From: Cycloclasticus sp. symbiont of Poecilosclerida sp. N
GTDB taxonomy: Bacteria; Pseudomonadota; Gammaproteobacteria; Methylococcales; Cycloclasticaceae
NCBI GenBank assembly: GCA_002101205.1
Contig: LWTM01000075.1
Span: forward strand, 124,001-188,000
DNA: 64,000 bases
Direction of reading: 5' to 3'
Shown: in pieces, positions 42,284 to 51,018 of the stretch
Numbering within the stretch: position 1 is the first letter of the stretch
How the letters are laid out: every line of letters starts with the position of its first letter
Notes under the pieces: generated by a model
The model's input: the letters and a program-made list of their open reading frames with translations, nothing else
Databases searched by the model: none
Told to the model about the DNA's origin: nothing
Position numbers and translations under genes: made by a program

Positions 42284-43048
42284 TTATGTGTGCGAGCTTA
42301 ATTTAGCTGCGCGATTTTGTCTTAATACTTCATAAAAGATGATGCCCGTAGCAACGGACACATTGAGGCTTTCTACCTCGTCTGACATGGGAATTTTAAC
42401 CAGTTGATCGCAATGCTGTTGCGTTAGTTGCCGCAGCCCTTTGCCCTCAGCACCCATAACGATGGCTACTGAACCGGTTAGCTGCGCATCAAAAACATCA
42501 GTAGGTGCTTCACTTGCTGCGCCAGTCAGCCAAACACCTTCATTTTTTAACCACTTTAAGATGCGCGATAAATTGGTCACGCGATAAACCGGCAATATTT
42601 CTGCCGCGCCACTGGCTACTTTACACACGGTGGCGTTTAATCGACAGGCATTATCTTTCGGCACAATCACGCCTTGCACACCCGCCGCCAGCGCTGTTCT
42701 TAAACAAGCACCCAAATTGTGTGGGTCTGTGACTTGATCTAATACCAAATAAAACGCCTCTTCTGTTCGCTCTTTAATGGCTTTTTTAAGCGCCTCTTCT
42801 GTTCTCTCACTGGGTAATCTAACCGTCAGCAAAACACCTTGGTGATTACCATTTTTCGATAATTTTTCTAATGCTTTTTTATCCGTATACTCAACGCGTA
42901 CACCCACTTGCTCTAAGTTCCTTTGAATCGTTTGCAACTTTACATCTTTACGCTGACGGTCCAGCCAAGCACCGATAATTCTCTCAGCACCTCCTTTCAG
43001 CACAGCCCTAACAGCGTGAATACCATAAATTGTTTGCGCATCAGCCAT
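42284..43048 (-). CDS. rlmB: 23S rRNA 2'-O-ribose G2251 methyltransferase
   Basis: 254-aa SPOUT methyltransferase. N-terminal substrate domain and the trefoil-knot motifs DPHNLGACLRTA, MGAEGKGLRQLT and SLNVSVATGI. Its start codon overlaps the rnr stop by 1 bp, the usual rnr-rlmB operon. Confidence 0.96.
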   Translation of the reverse strand: MADAQTIYGIHAVRAVLKGGAERIIGAWLDRQRKDVKLQTIQRNLEQVGVRVEYTDKKALEKLSKNGNHQGVLLTVRLPSERTEEALKKAIKERTEEAFYLVLDQVTDPHNLGACLRTALAAGVQGVIVPKDNACRLNATVCKVASGAAEILPVYRVTNLSRILKWLKNEGVWLTGAASEAPTDVFDAQLTGSVAIVMGAEGKGLRQLTQQHCDQLVKIPMSDEVESLNVSVATGIIFYEVLRQNRAAKLSSHT

Positions 43049-45270
43049 TATCGCTTCTTCTTTTTGAAACGCTTCTTAAATATTTTTTCTTTTTGCTTCG
43101 CGCCCACCAACGACAAATCAATTTTCTTTTCATCAAGATTCACTTTAACGACTTGAACTTTTAAGCTGTCACCTAAACGGAAAGATTTGTTTGTTCGTTC
43201 ACCCAACAAGCGATGTTTGCCCGCATCGAAATGATAATAATCATCACCTAAGGCCGTCACGTGAATAAGTCCGTCAATAAACACTTTGTCGAGTTCGACA
43301 AATAAGCCAAACGAGGTAACCGCCGAAACAACACCGGTAAATTCTTGGCCGATTTTATCGAGCATAAACTCGCACTTCAGCCAGCTCTCCACGTCACGCG
43401 TTGCTTCATCTGCGCGGCGACTACAATGCGAGCAATGTTCGCCGAACCCATCCATGTCACTACCAGAATAGTTAAACGTTGCCGGCTTACGTTTTTGAAT
43501 AACGTGCTTTATCGCACGATGCGTTAACAAGTCGGGGTAACGACGTATGGGCGAGGTGAAATGCGCATACAAATCAAGCGCCAAACCAAAGTGCCCTTGC
43601 TGCTCTGGGCTATACATCGCTTGCGACATAGAACGCAACATAACGGTTTCTATTAAGTGTGAATCGGGTCTGTTTTGTATGTTGGAAATTAAGGTTTTGT
43701 AATGCTGCGGTGTTGGCTCTTCGCCACCGTCTAGGCTCAAGCATAATTCTGACAAGAAGCCTCGGAGTTTTAACAGCCTATCAGTGCTCGGCCCTTCATG
43801 AATGCGCAATAAATTCGGCATTTTATGTTCCACCAAAAAGCGTGCGGTGGATGCGTTTGCCGCAATCATGAATACTTCAATCAAACGGTGGGCGTCGTGA
43901 CGAATAACCGGCTCGATGACTTTTATCTTTCTTTTTTTATCAAAAACAAAACGCGTTTCAAAGGTATCAAACTCAAGCGTTCCGCGTTTATCCGCAGCGA
44001 CTTTCATCACCTCGTATAAGTTTTTCAACTCGTGTAAATGCGGTAATAACTTTTTATGTTTTTTAATCAGATCAGGCGCTGTTTCGTCAAATATAGAGCC
44101 CACTTCATCGTAGGTTAACCGCGCGTGCGAGTGCATAACGGCTTGATAGAATTTAGCCCCCATCACTTCACCTTGCTCATCCAAGCGCATCTCGCACACC
44201 ATGCACAAACGATCAACTAATGGATTTAAACTGCATAACCCATTCGATAACACTTCGGGCAGCATAGGTATCACTTGCTCGGGGAAATAAACCGAGGTGC
44301 CGCGTTCATACGCTTCGACATCAATCGCGCTATTGGGCTTTACATAATGCGCAACATCCGCAATAGCGACACATAGTTTCCAACCTTTTGCTATTTTTTT
44401 GCAATACACCGCGTCATCAAAATCACGTGCGTCTGCGCCATCAATGGTGACAAAAGGTAATTTTCGAATATCCTCCCTATATTCTAAGTCACCCTCGGCA
44501 ACACCATCGCCAAAGCTTTGCGCTTCGTCTAACACGTGCTGCGACCAACCATTAGGTAATTCGTGTGAGCGAATCGCCATATCTATTTCCATGCCTGGAG
44601 CCATATGGTCACCCATCACCTCAATGACTTTACCTATCGCGGGTGTGCGTGAAGTTGGGTAATGGGTTATTTGCGCCATTACAATTTGACCATCTTTTGC
44701 GTCCAATTTCGCGCCAGCAGGAACCTGTATGTGCTGAAAAATTCGTTTATTTTCCGCCTCAATATGGCAAACACCCGTCACATCGAAAAAACGCCCGACC
44801 ACTGTCTTAACTTTTCGCTCAAGCACGTCAACGACACGGGCTTCTATTTTGCCTTGCCGATTAAGCTTTCCTCGGCTTGCAACAACGCGGTCTCCATTCA
44901 TTAGCGCGCGCATTTCATGTGGTGGAATAAACATATCGTCACCGCCAGCATCGCGCTTTAGAAAACCAAAACCGTCTGCGTGACCAATCACTACACCTGC
45001 TTCTAGGTCACTTTGTTGCACCAAGCAGTATTGTTCTTTTCGATTAAACAATAACTCACCTGATTTCAACATCGCCGAGAGATGGCCAGATAACGATTTC
45101 TTTTCACGTTTTGACTTAACACCTAAGCCATTAGATATATCTATCCAGTCTAAGGGCCGCTTTTCATTAGCCAAAAACGTTAGTAACTGGGTTTTAGTCG
45201 CAAGTGCCTGATCGCCCACCCGTAGTGCCTGGTCTTTTGAAGGTTTCTTGGTGTTTTTCTTTTTAGACAC
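43048..45270 (-). CDS. rnr: Ribonuclease R
   Basis: 740-aa 3'-5' exoribonuclease for structured RNA. N-terminal winged helix (about 25-75), cold-shock domains, RNB catalytic domain with DGADARDFDDAVY (metal-binding aspartates, about 275-287), C-terminal S1 domain (about 635-715) and a lysine-rich tail. Slightly shorter than E. coli RNase R but complete. Confidence 0.96.
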   Translation of the reverse strand: MSKKKNTKKPSKDQALRVGDQALATKTQLLTFLANEKRPLDWIDISNGLGVKSKREKKSLSGHLSAMLKSGELLFNRKEQYCLVQQSDLEAGVVIGHADGFGFLKRDAGGDDMFIPPHEMRALMNGDRVVASRGKLNRQGKIEARVVDVLERKVKTVVGRFFDVTGVCHIEAENKRIFQHIQVPAGAKLDAKDGQIVMAQITHYPTSRTPAIGKVIEVMGDHMAPGMEIDMAIRSHELPNGWSQHVLDEAQSFGDGVAEGDLEYREDIRKLPFVTIDGADARDFDDAVYCKKIAKGWKLCVAIADVAHYVKPNSAIDVEAYERGTSVYFPEQVIPMLPEVLSNGLCSLNPLVDRLCMVCEMRLDEQGEVMGAKFYQAVMHSHARLTYDEVGSIFDETAPDLIKKHKKLLPHLHELKNLYEVMKVAADKRGTLEFDTFETRFVFDKKRKIKVIEPVIRHDAHRLIEVFMIAANASTARFLVEHKMPNLLRIHEGPSTDRLLKLRGFLSELCLSLDGGEEPTPQHYKTLISNIQNRPDSHLIETVMLRSMSQAMYSPEQQGHFGLALDLYAHFTSPIRRYPDLLTHRAIKHVIQKRKPATFNYSGSDMDGFGEHCSHCSRRADEATRDVESWLKCEFMLDKIGQEFTGVVSAVTSFGLFVELDKVFIDGLIHVTALGDDYYHFDAGKHRLLGERTNKSFRLGDSLKVQVVKVNLDEKKIDLSLVGAKQKEKIFKKRFKKKKR

Positions 45271-45349
45271 TGCGCATCACTTTCAACTAATTAAAGGAGG
45301 CAAGCCTAATGCCCTCGAGTTCTCTTTGCAACATTTAAAAACGCTAATT

Positions 45350-45812
45350 GTTAGGAGTGAATTATCTGTCCTATTAATTAACACGTGACCTGTCCAGATT
45401 CATTCTACCCCTATTTTTTGGGGTTGGGGGCTGAAGACTGGGCTGGACAAATTTTCATGAGAGATTAGAACGGATGAGATTCGAATAAGCATATAAAGGG
45501 TCCTTTAACTGGCCTATATTTCAATCGATATAATGGCTGGAACGTTCGGCACTTTCACCGTTGGTATCAGCGCGAATATGATGGTTCATGCAGTTACAGT
45601 TGGGTTAAAAACCATCTCCAAAAAGCCAAACTGGTTACTAAATGCAGTCAACCTGGGCCTCACCGTATAAAACGTCTAGCGAGTGCATTACCTAGCATGA
45701 TGATTCGTCAAGGCTAACGTTGCATCATTGCGCTTCACAACGTCTAGAACAAAGTTAATAAAAACGGACAGATGCCGTGTTAGTTATCTGGATAGTTCTA
45801 TTGACTCCTAAC
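45350..45812 (+). mobile_element. ISNCY-type transposon remnant with inverted ends (copy A)
   Basis: The left end GTTAGGAGTGAATTATCTGT (45350-45369) and the inverted right end at 45791-45812 share GTTAGGAGT-AAT. Between them, an uninterrupted but startless plus frame ending at 45717 reads YFNRYNGWNVRHFHRWYQRE, then YSWVKNHLQKAKLVTKCSQP and GPHRIKRLASALPSMM. This resembles the HTH/linker part of ISNCY transposases (NVRHFHE-, SYTWVK-AL--AGLV). The catalytic core is missing. It fills most of the 760-bp gap between rnr and the DUF445 gene; the rest of the gap shows no gene. Confidence 0.65.
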
Positions 45813-46032
45813 AGCCGTCCTTTGTAATGAGACTTCAGCATAACTCATGAACGGGTAAAGAAGGTCAGCCAAAATAACGTGCAATAGCTCACTATTACTC
45901 TTGATTATTGGCTAAAACCTGAAAAATTCCATCCTTTTTTTATCCGTCCCCCGTTATGCTGAGGTCTCGTAATATAAAAAGAAAGCTTTAACGTGGCAAA
46001 GCTATGCCGGGCCATGGGAAATTAAGGGCGTA

Positions 46033-46743
46033 TTACAGAAGGCTAAACCCCAAACCAATCAAACCTCCGAATACGCCACCCCAAACAACGAGCCAACCGA
46101 GGTGCTGTTTAATCATCCGTTGAATAATTTCTTTCACCATGTCGGGGGTCAATTCGTCGAGTCGCTTTTCAACGATTTCTTCGATATCGTCAACCAAGTC
46201 ACCGCTGATTTGATGCGCGTTGATACCTTCGTGTATGGCTTCATTAAAAGCCTCGCTTTCGGTCATATCAATTAAAGTAAGACGAATTTTTTTGCAGAAG
46301 GGTTCTTTAAGTGGCTCGAGTGCTTCAACACCGCCGACCATTGCAAGCATGCTGCCAAAGGATGACTCGGCAATGGTGTCGACCAAACCTTTAAACAGTT
46401 TATCGTAATCGAGGCGGTCTAAAAGTGGCTCGATATTAAATAGCTTTTGAGCGGAATCTTCTTCGCGCTGTAAAAAACGCTCGATGTTTCCCTGTGTAAA
46501 AAACTGTCGCATGATGAGATCTTGGATGCTGCGCTTAAACTCTTCGAAATGCGCGGGAATAACGCCAGAACCATATAAAAATGGCACGCGTTCGAATAGC
46601 ATGTAAATGGCAATCCAATTTGTGACAGCGCCAGATAGAGCAAACACACCAATGGCTTGGATGTTTTCGGCGAATTGCATTACAAAGAAACTCGCTACGA
46701 TAATGGCGATAGCGACGAGGTTGGTTAATAGGCTTTTATTCAT
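46033..46743 (-). CDS. DUF445 family membrane protein
   Basis: 236-aa protein from ATG 46743. N-terminal hydrophobic pair (about 5-45, with SGAVTNWIAIYMLFERVPF as the DUF445 hallmark), a long acidic helical region, and a C-terminal membrane helix (WLVVWGGVFGGLIGLGF). Other DUF445 members are larger. Function unknown. Downstream gene of the CopD/DUF3530 group on the same strand. Confidence 0.8.
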   Translation of the reverse strand: MNKSLLTNLVAIAIIVASFFVMQFAENIQAIGVFALSGAVTNWIAIYMLFERVPFLYGSGVIPAHFEEFKRSIQDLIMRQFFTQGNIERFLQREEDSAQKLFNIEPLLDRLDYDKLFKGLVDTIAESSFGSMLAMVGGVEALEPLKEPFCKKIRLTLIDMTESEAFNEAIHEGINAHQISGDLVDDIEEIVEKRLDELTPDMVKEIIQRMIKQHLGWLVVWGGVFGGLIGLGFSLL

Positions 46744-46769
46744 AAAGATTTGCAACAAAGACGGTTGCG

Positions 46770-47234
46770 TTAAACGAACAAGTAACGCCCCCCCGTTGCA
46801 ATAACGACGACGGCCAAACCTAAAATCAAATTGACGCCTATAATCATGCGAATTTGAGCGAGGTTTCTGCCAGCCTCTTCCCAGTCATGTTCAATAACAG
46901 CCTGGGTTAAGCGTTTGCGAGGGGCGAAAAATAAGTGCATGAACATAAGCGCCATAATAATGCCCGTGCTCATCATGATGTGAATGTGCACGCCCACATT
47001 TTTCATGCCGCCAAATTTATTCCAAATAAGCCAGAAACCCGTGCCAATTAAAAGGACAACGGACGCCCAAACCCACGGGAAGAATTTTGCAAACACATTC
47101 GACCACAAGGTGAGCCGTTGCGGCGGTTCAAATTGCAAAGCAGCAATGGGACGTAATACAAGGTAGGCGAAAAACATACCGCCGACCCAAATAGTAGCAG
47201 ACAGTGCGTGTAGACTAATAGCAAGAGGGATCAT
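46770..47234 (-). CDS. CopD-family integral membrane protein
   Basis: 154-aa protein with four predicted membrane helices (about 5-30, 47-70, 80-100, 128-150). Conserved-looking histidines are H9, and those in GVHIHIMM and LMFMHLFF, typical of the CopD-like group. A role in copper handling is inferred from the family name only. Its start overlaps the preceding gene's stop by 4 bp. Confidence 0.78.
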   Translation of the reverse strand: MIPLAISLHALSATIWVGGMFFAYLVLRPIAALQFEPPQRLTLWSNVFAKFFPWVWASVVLLIGTGFWLIWNKFGGMKNVGVHIHIMMSTGIIMALMFMHLFFAPRKRLTQAVIEHDWEEAGRNLAQIRMIIGVNLILGLAVVVIATGGRYLFV

Positions 47235-47668
47235 ACATATTCCTTATGGTTTGGTTTGGCCTGCTCAAAAGCAGACATGAGCCGGTTGTGTATTGAACGA
47301 ACCAAGGTGCTTTCTAAACCTGTAAAAAGGTGATCAGCACCTAAAATTTCAATTTGCCGGAGGAGGGGGTTGTTTTTCTTAATGGTTAACTTTCTTGTAG
47401 ACGGCCGCTTTTTAACGCTGTCTAAATCCTGAGTACCATAGACATCAAAAATAGGAATGGTGCCACGTAAATGTTCAGGCTCTTCATTATTGACTAGACA
47501 GATAAAACCGTCGCCATCAGCTTCCAAACTAATCACTTCGCCAACGATAATGCTTTTTTTAATGTTTTCTGCGACACGCTGTTCGCGTTCCATATTAGAT
47601 GCGAATGTTAACCCGTTTAAGAAAAGGCAAAACACTAAAAACGTAAATGCGAATAGTCGTTTAGACAT
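47231..47668 (-). pseudogene. DUF3530 (alpha/beta-hydrolase-like) gene with in-frame internal deletion
   Basis: 145-aa open frame with signal peptide (1-23). The N-terminal part (REQRVAENIKKSIIVGEVIS, then LEADGDGF) and the C-terminal part (IPIFDVYGTQDLD, GADHLFTGLE) each resemble opposite ends of DUF3530 proteins of roughly 250 aa. The central hydrolase core, with the expected LHG and nucleophile region, is missing between residues about 67 and 73. The frame is intact, so a stable stub could be made, but hydrolase activity is not expected. Confidence 0.6.
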
Positions 47669-47751
47669 GTAAAGCGATAAGTGACCGATTGAATGAAGTG
47701 TTTATGGTGCATGACAAAGCGTAAAAAAGCCAGTACGAACACGACTTTAGT

Positions 47752-47970
47752 GTTAGGGGTGAATTATCTGCCCTATTAATTCACACGTGACCGGTCCTGA
47801 TTTATTGTGTCCCTATTATAGGTGTAAAGAATGGGCTGGGGGGATTTTCACTAGAGATTAAAACGGATGAGATTTGAATAAGCATTATGAGGGGTATAAC
47901 AACAAACGGTTAACGCAAGTTCTAGCGACGAATGAGCAAGCTAAAGTAAGCGATGCCATACCGCGCTAAA
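47752..47970 (+). mobile_element. ISNCY-type transposon remnant (copy B)
   Basis: About 140 bp from 47752 closely repeats 45350-45500: GTTAGGGGTGAATTATCTGC, a CACGTGACC segment and ACGGATGAGATTTGAATAAG. The following frame gives GYNNKRLTQVLA, similar to the N-terminal HTH of ISNCY transposases, and soon decays. Same orientation as copy A, so the two are direct repeats enclosing the DUF445-CopD-DUF3530 genes. Confidence 0.6.
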
Positions 47971-48047
47971 CACATTGAAACAGTTGCTTCATGCTGTAAA
48001 GCATAAAACTATTAGCCTAGAGAAGCATTAAATAGATAAAGGGAATT

Positions 48048-48269
48048 TCAGTCCGAGTCGCAGCAATTGCTGCCGGCTTGAACGGAAGGGCAAGGTACTG
48101 TGCCAAAGGAGCAAAAGACACAGCAATCCAGCTCTGTAGGCCTTAGGACCTCGGCGCAAGCTTTGCACTCGTAAAACCATTGGCAAGCATCTGTTGGCAT
48201 GATTTCTAGTTCGCTATGTCCGCACGATGGACAGTTGATGGTTGATTCCAAGGTGGTGTCGGAACTCAT
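48048..48269 (-). CDS. Small cysteine-rich protein with DCCVFCSFGTVPCP signature
   Basis: 73-aa protein with 11 cysteines: an N-terminal CPSCG and CKAC pair that look like a zinc ribbon, then DCCVFCSFGTVPCP near the C-terminus and a terminal NCC. ATG 48269 has AGGTG upstream. The signature is that of a widespread small protein often found near mercury-resistance or mobile DNA. No mer genes are recognised here. Metal binding is inferred; function unknown. Confidence 0.65.
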   Translation of the reverse strand: MSSDTTLESTINCPSCGHSELEIMPTDACQWFYECKACAEVLRPTELDCCVFCSFGTVPCPSVQAGSNCCDSD

Positions 48270-48599
48270 TTTTCACCTCACACTGTTTGTTTGCAGGGCT
48301 GATAGCGACCAAGAGTGAAACGATAAGCATTAGCACAATGGCCCTACAATATTTGTGTGCTTCAGACATCGGCCCAAAATAAAAACAAGGTCGCTAAAAC
48401 CATCTAAGAGCCGACGACGCTTGATAAACCATGGTGGCAAATACCATAGGGCAAGCAATAAAGCGATCGGGTTCACTATATCTAGGACATTTAGGCGGCC
48501 TCTGTGATGTGTTGATAATACACCATTAACGCCACTAAATCCAAGCTATCGTGAGAACGATAATAGTGTTAGGAGCAAACTATTTGTCTAAAATATTCA
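48270..48599. repeat. Gene-poor region containing a third copy of the GTTAGGAG end repeat
   Basis: GTTAGGAGCAAACTATTTGTC at 48568-48588 matches the left ends at 45350 and 47752. It abuts the broken 3' end of the comM pseudogene, suggesting the IS removed the rest of comM. A minus frame of about 49 codons (start-like GTG near 48478, membrane-like NPIALLLALWYLPPWFIKRR) has no family match and may be chance. Confidence 0.45.
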
Positions 48600-49220
48600 A
48601 CCTTATGCCAACCTTATATTTGCTCTGGCGAGCATTTTAATTGTAGCTCTTCAATAACGATTTGCCTTAGCTCTAGGTTGATTTCTAGTTCTAAAGCGCG
48701 TTTTACTGTGTCTTTGACCAGAAACGTCAGCAAAGCCAGCTTTATGCCTGCGCTGCTTTTATTTAAAGCGCCAGAAGGTGTAGAGCTAGTTAAAGGCTGC
48801 TTGTCCACCTAAGTGGGCACAAACACCCAAGAAATGCGGCACAGCAAGAATTTCAGCCTTAGAGATCAAGTGGTTCTTCTGGTTGGTTTTGCCACGAATG
48901 CACAATGTACGTTGGCTTTTTTGACACGCTAACGCGACCAGCAATGCACCTTGAATGGCACGTGCCTCACCGCCTAACGATAGCTCTCTTTGCTTTTGGC
49001 AAGTCGGCCGGCGCTAAATGAATGGGAATTCGCTTCGTAGAAAATGCAAATTGACCGTTGATAATGACACTGCGCACGCGGTCTTTGCTTTTCTTAACGG
49101 CCGCTCACGATAAGCCGACGACAGATAAACCGGGCAAGCTATTAGCAAACTGTGCCTTGACAGTAACCAACTGCGCATTAATCCCAGCGGTGCTACGTGA
49201 CTCAATGTGGCCAGAGACAC
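48600..49220 (-). pseudogene. comM: comM (YifB) Mg-chelatase-like ATPase pseudogene
   Basis: Fragments of ComM occur in order on the minus strand but in shifting frames. MSLATL starts at 49220, followed by NAQLVTVKAQFANSLPGLSV, a stop, KSKDRVRSVIINGQFAF, KRIPIHLAPADLP, then (after missing sequence) ELSLGGEARAIQGALLVALA, VPHFLGVCAHLGGQ and GFADVSGQRHSK. The AAA+ domain with Walker A is absent. Intact ComM drives branch migration during natural transformation. Position next to ubiK and glnK-amtB matches Pseudomonas-type order, which supports the identification. Frames at 48614-48808 and 49014-49220 are parts of this remnant and not independent genes. Confidence 0.8.
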
Positions 49221-49260
49221 TGGAATCCTTGCCTTATTATTGATCCAAAAAAGGCTAAGC

Positions 49261-49506
49261 TTATTTTTTTACAGTTGTTAACTCTTTAATGGACTTTTCA
49301 AGCATATTTAATTTTTCACGGGTTCTTGCAAGAACAGCACTTTGCGTACCGAACTCTTCTCGCGTGAGCAAATCAAAATTCGAGAATTGTTGTTGCAAAA
49401 CAACTTTAAAGTTCTTTTCAAGCTCTCCTTTCATATTGCTGAGCCCTTCAGGAAGTTGTTTGCTGAAAACTTTGGCGAGTTTTTCTATGTCGTTTGTGTC
49501 AATCAC
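49261..49506 (-). CDS. ubiK: Ubiquinone biosynthesis accessory factor UbiK (YqiC/BMFP)
   Basis: 81-aa protein from GTG 49506, with an N-terminal amphipathic helix (IEKLAKVFSKQLPEGL) and a C-terminal coiled coil (VLARTREKLNMLEKSIKEL) of BMFP type. The family assists ubiquinone synthesis. Located between comM and the glnK-amtB region as expected. Confidence 0.9.
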   Translation of the reverse strand: MIDTNDIEKLAKVFSKQLPEGLSNMKGELEKNFKVVLQQQFSNFDLLTREEFGTQSAVLARTREKLNMLEKSIKELTTVKK

Positions 49507-49741
49507 TGTTTTTTCAATACTTTGGAGTGTAAATGTTGGTTAATTTATGAAACGAAGCTATTTGGTGCAAAATGAAGCGCGTTTGTCTTAATTCAGTGCA
49601 TGTTTTGTTGTTTTATTACCAGTAAAGCAATCATTAATCAGTTATTTGTGTTATTCTAGCAACATGATTATTCACGTTGCGTGTTGGTACTTTGTACCGC
49701 ATAAAACATATCATAAACGAAACTAATTAAAAGGGTTAAAA

Positions 49742-50410
49742 ATGAAATTATTAAAAATAACGGCAATTGCTAGCTTATTAGCAGCTTCCGGCGCAGCAAG
49801 TGCTGTAGAAATCAGCGGCAACGTTGCTTTAACAACAGACTATGTATGGCGTGGTATTTCACAAACAGACGGTTCACCTGCTATTCAAGGTGGCTTTGAT
49901 GCGGGCTTCGGCAATGGTTTATACACCGGCATTTGGGCTTCAAATGTTGACTTTGGCGGTGATGAAAGCATGGAGTTAGACGTGTATGCTGGTTGGGCTG
50001 GTGAGTTCAAAAGTGTTGGTGTTGATATCGGTGTTTTACATTATGCATACCCAACTTCTGCACCTGACACCGACTTTACTGAAGCTTATGCAGGCTTATC
50101 TTATGGTCCCGCTTCTTTAACGCAATATTTTGGTTTTGATGCTGGCAGTGATGACATCGGCGATGTAGATTTTGGCAACTACACAGATCTGGGCTTGGAC
50201 CTTGGTGAATACAATGGTATTACATTGGCTGTGCACGCTGGTCATTACGATCGTAAAAGTGGGTCAGACGACTATTGGGACTGGAGGCTAGCGGCTTCAA
50301 CAAGTCTGTTTGGTGTTGATTGGGAAGTGGCGTACTCAGATGTTGATAACGCAAATGAAGATAGGAATGATGATCCTAACTTGGTATTGACTGTTTCTAA
50401 GTCTTTATAA
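49742..50410 (+). CDS. TorF-family putative porin
   Basis: 222-aa outer-membrane beta-barrel protein with signal peptide (1-21, ending ASA-VE) and the family start VALTTDYVWRGISQTDGSPA. Alternating strands and many Asp/Gly loops follow, and it ends VSKSL. Channel function is inferred from the family. A strong terminator follows, and a sigma-54-type promoter starts the next operon, so it is transcribed separately. Confidence 0.9.
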   Translation: MKLLKITAIASLLAASGAASAVEISGNVALTTDYVWRGISQTDGSPAIQGGFDAGFGNGLYTGIWASNVDFGGDESMELDVYAGWAGEFKSVGVDIGVLHYAYPTSAPDTDFTEAYAGLSYGPASLTQYFGFDAGSDDIGDVDFGNYTDLGLDLGEYNGITLAVHAGHYDRKSGSDDYWDWRLAASTSLFGVDWEVAYSDVDNANEDRNDDPNLVLTVSKSL

Positions 50411-50430
50411 GCTAAGCGGCCATTTGTGTA

Positions 50431-50462
50431 AAAACGCTCCTCTTTACAGAGGGGCGTTTTTT
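50431..50462 (+). terminator. Rho-independent terminator after the TorF-like gene
   Basis: Stem AAAACGCTCCTCT / AGAGGGGCGTTTT with TTAC loop and following T-run. Confidence 0.92.
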
Positions 50463-50596
50463 ATGCGAGCAGTAAAAATATTAAGATAAATGAGGGTTTA
50501 GCCATCGGCACCATTATGGTGCTGAAAATCATAAATTTAAAAGAACGGAAATTTAAAAAGATACTAAGATATTGAAATATATGCTGATTATTAGAT

Positions 50597-50612
50597 TGGC
50601 ATGTTATTTGCT
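50597..50612 (+). promoter_or_regulatory. Sigma-54 (RpoN) promoter of glnK-amtB
   Basis: TGGCATGTTATTTGCT fits the -24/-12 consensus (GG at 50598-50599, GC at 50610-50611, correct spacing). The expected start of transcription is about 50623, 36 bp before the glnK ATG. NtrC with sigma-54 commonly drives this operon under nitrogen limitation. Confidence 0.85.
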
Positions 50613-50646
50613 TGATAGATGGTGTCAATAAGACATTTTAGAATAA

Positions 50647-50997
<351 letters not shown>

Positions 50998-51018
50998 ATT
51001 TAGATAGAGGATATAAAC

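Noticed and set aside
48614-48808. 64-codon minus frame
   Set aside because: Part of the comM pseudogene read in shifted frames; VKRALELE and the neighbouring FADVSGQ belong to the same ComM region.
49014-49220. 68-codon minus frame
   Set aside because: Only its first residues (MSLATL) are ComM-like; the ComM sense then continues in another frame, so this is a frameshifted pseudogene start.
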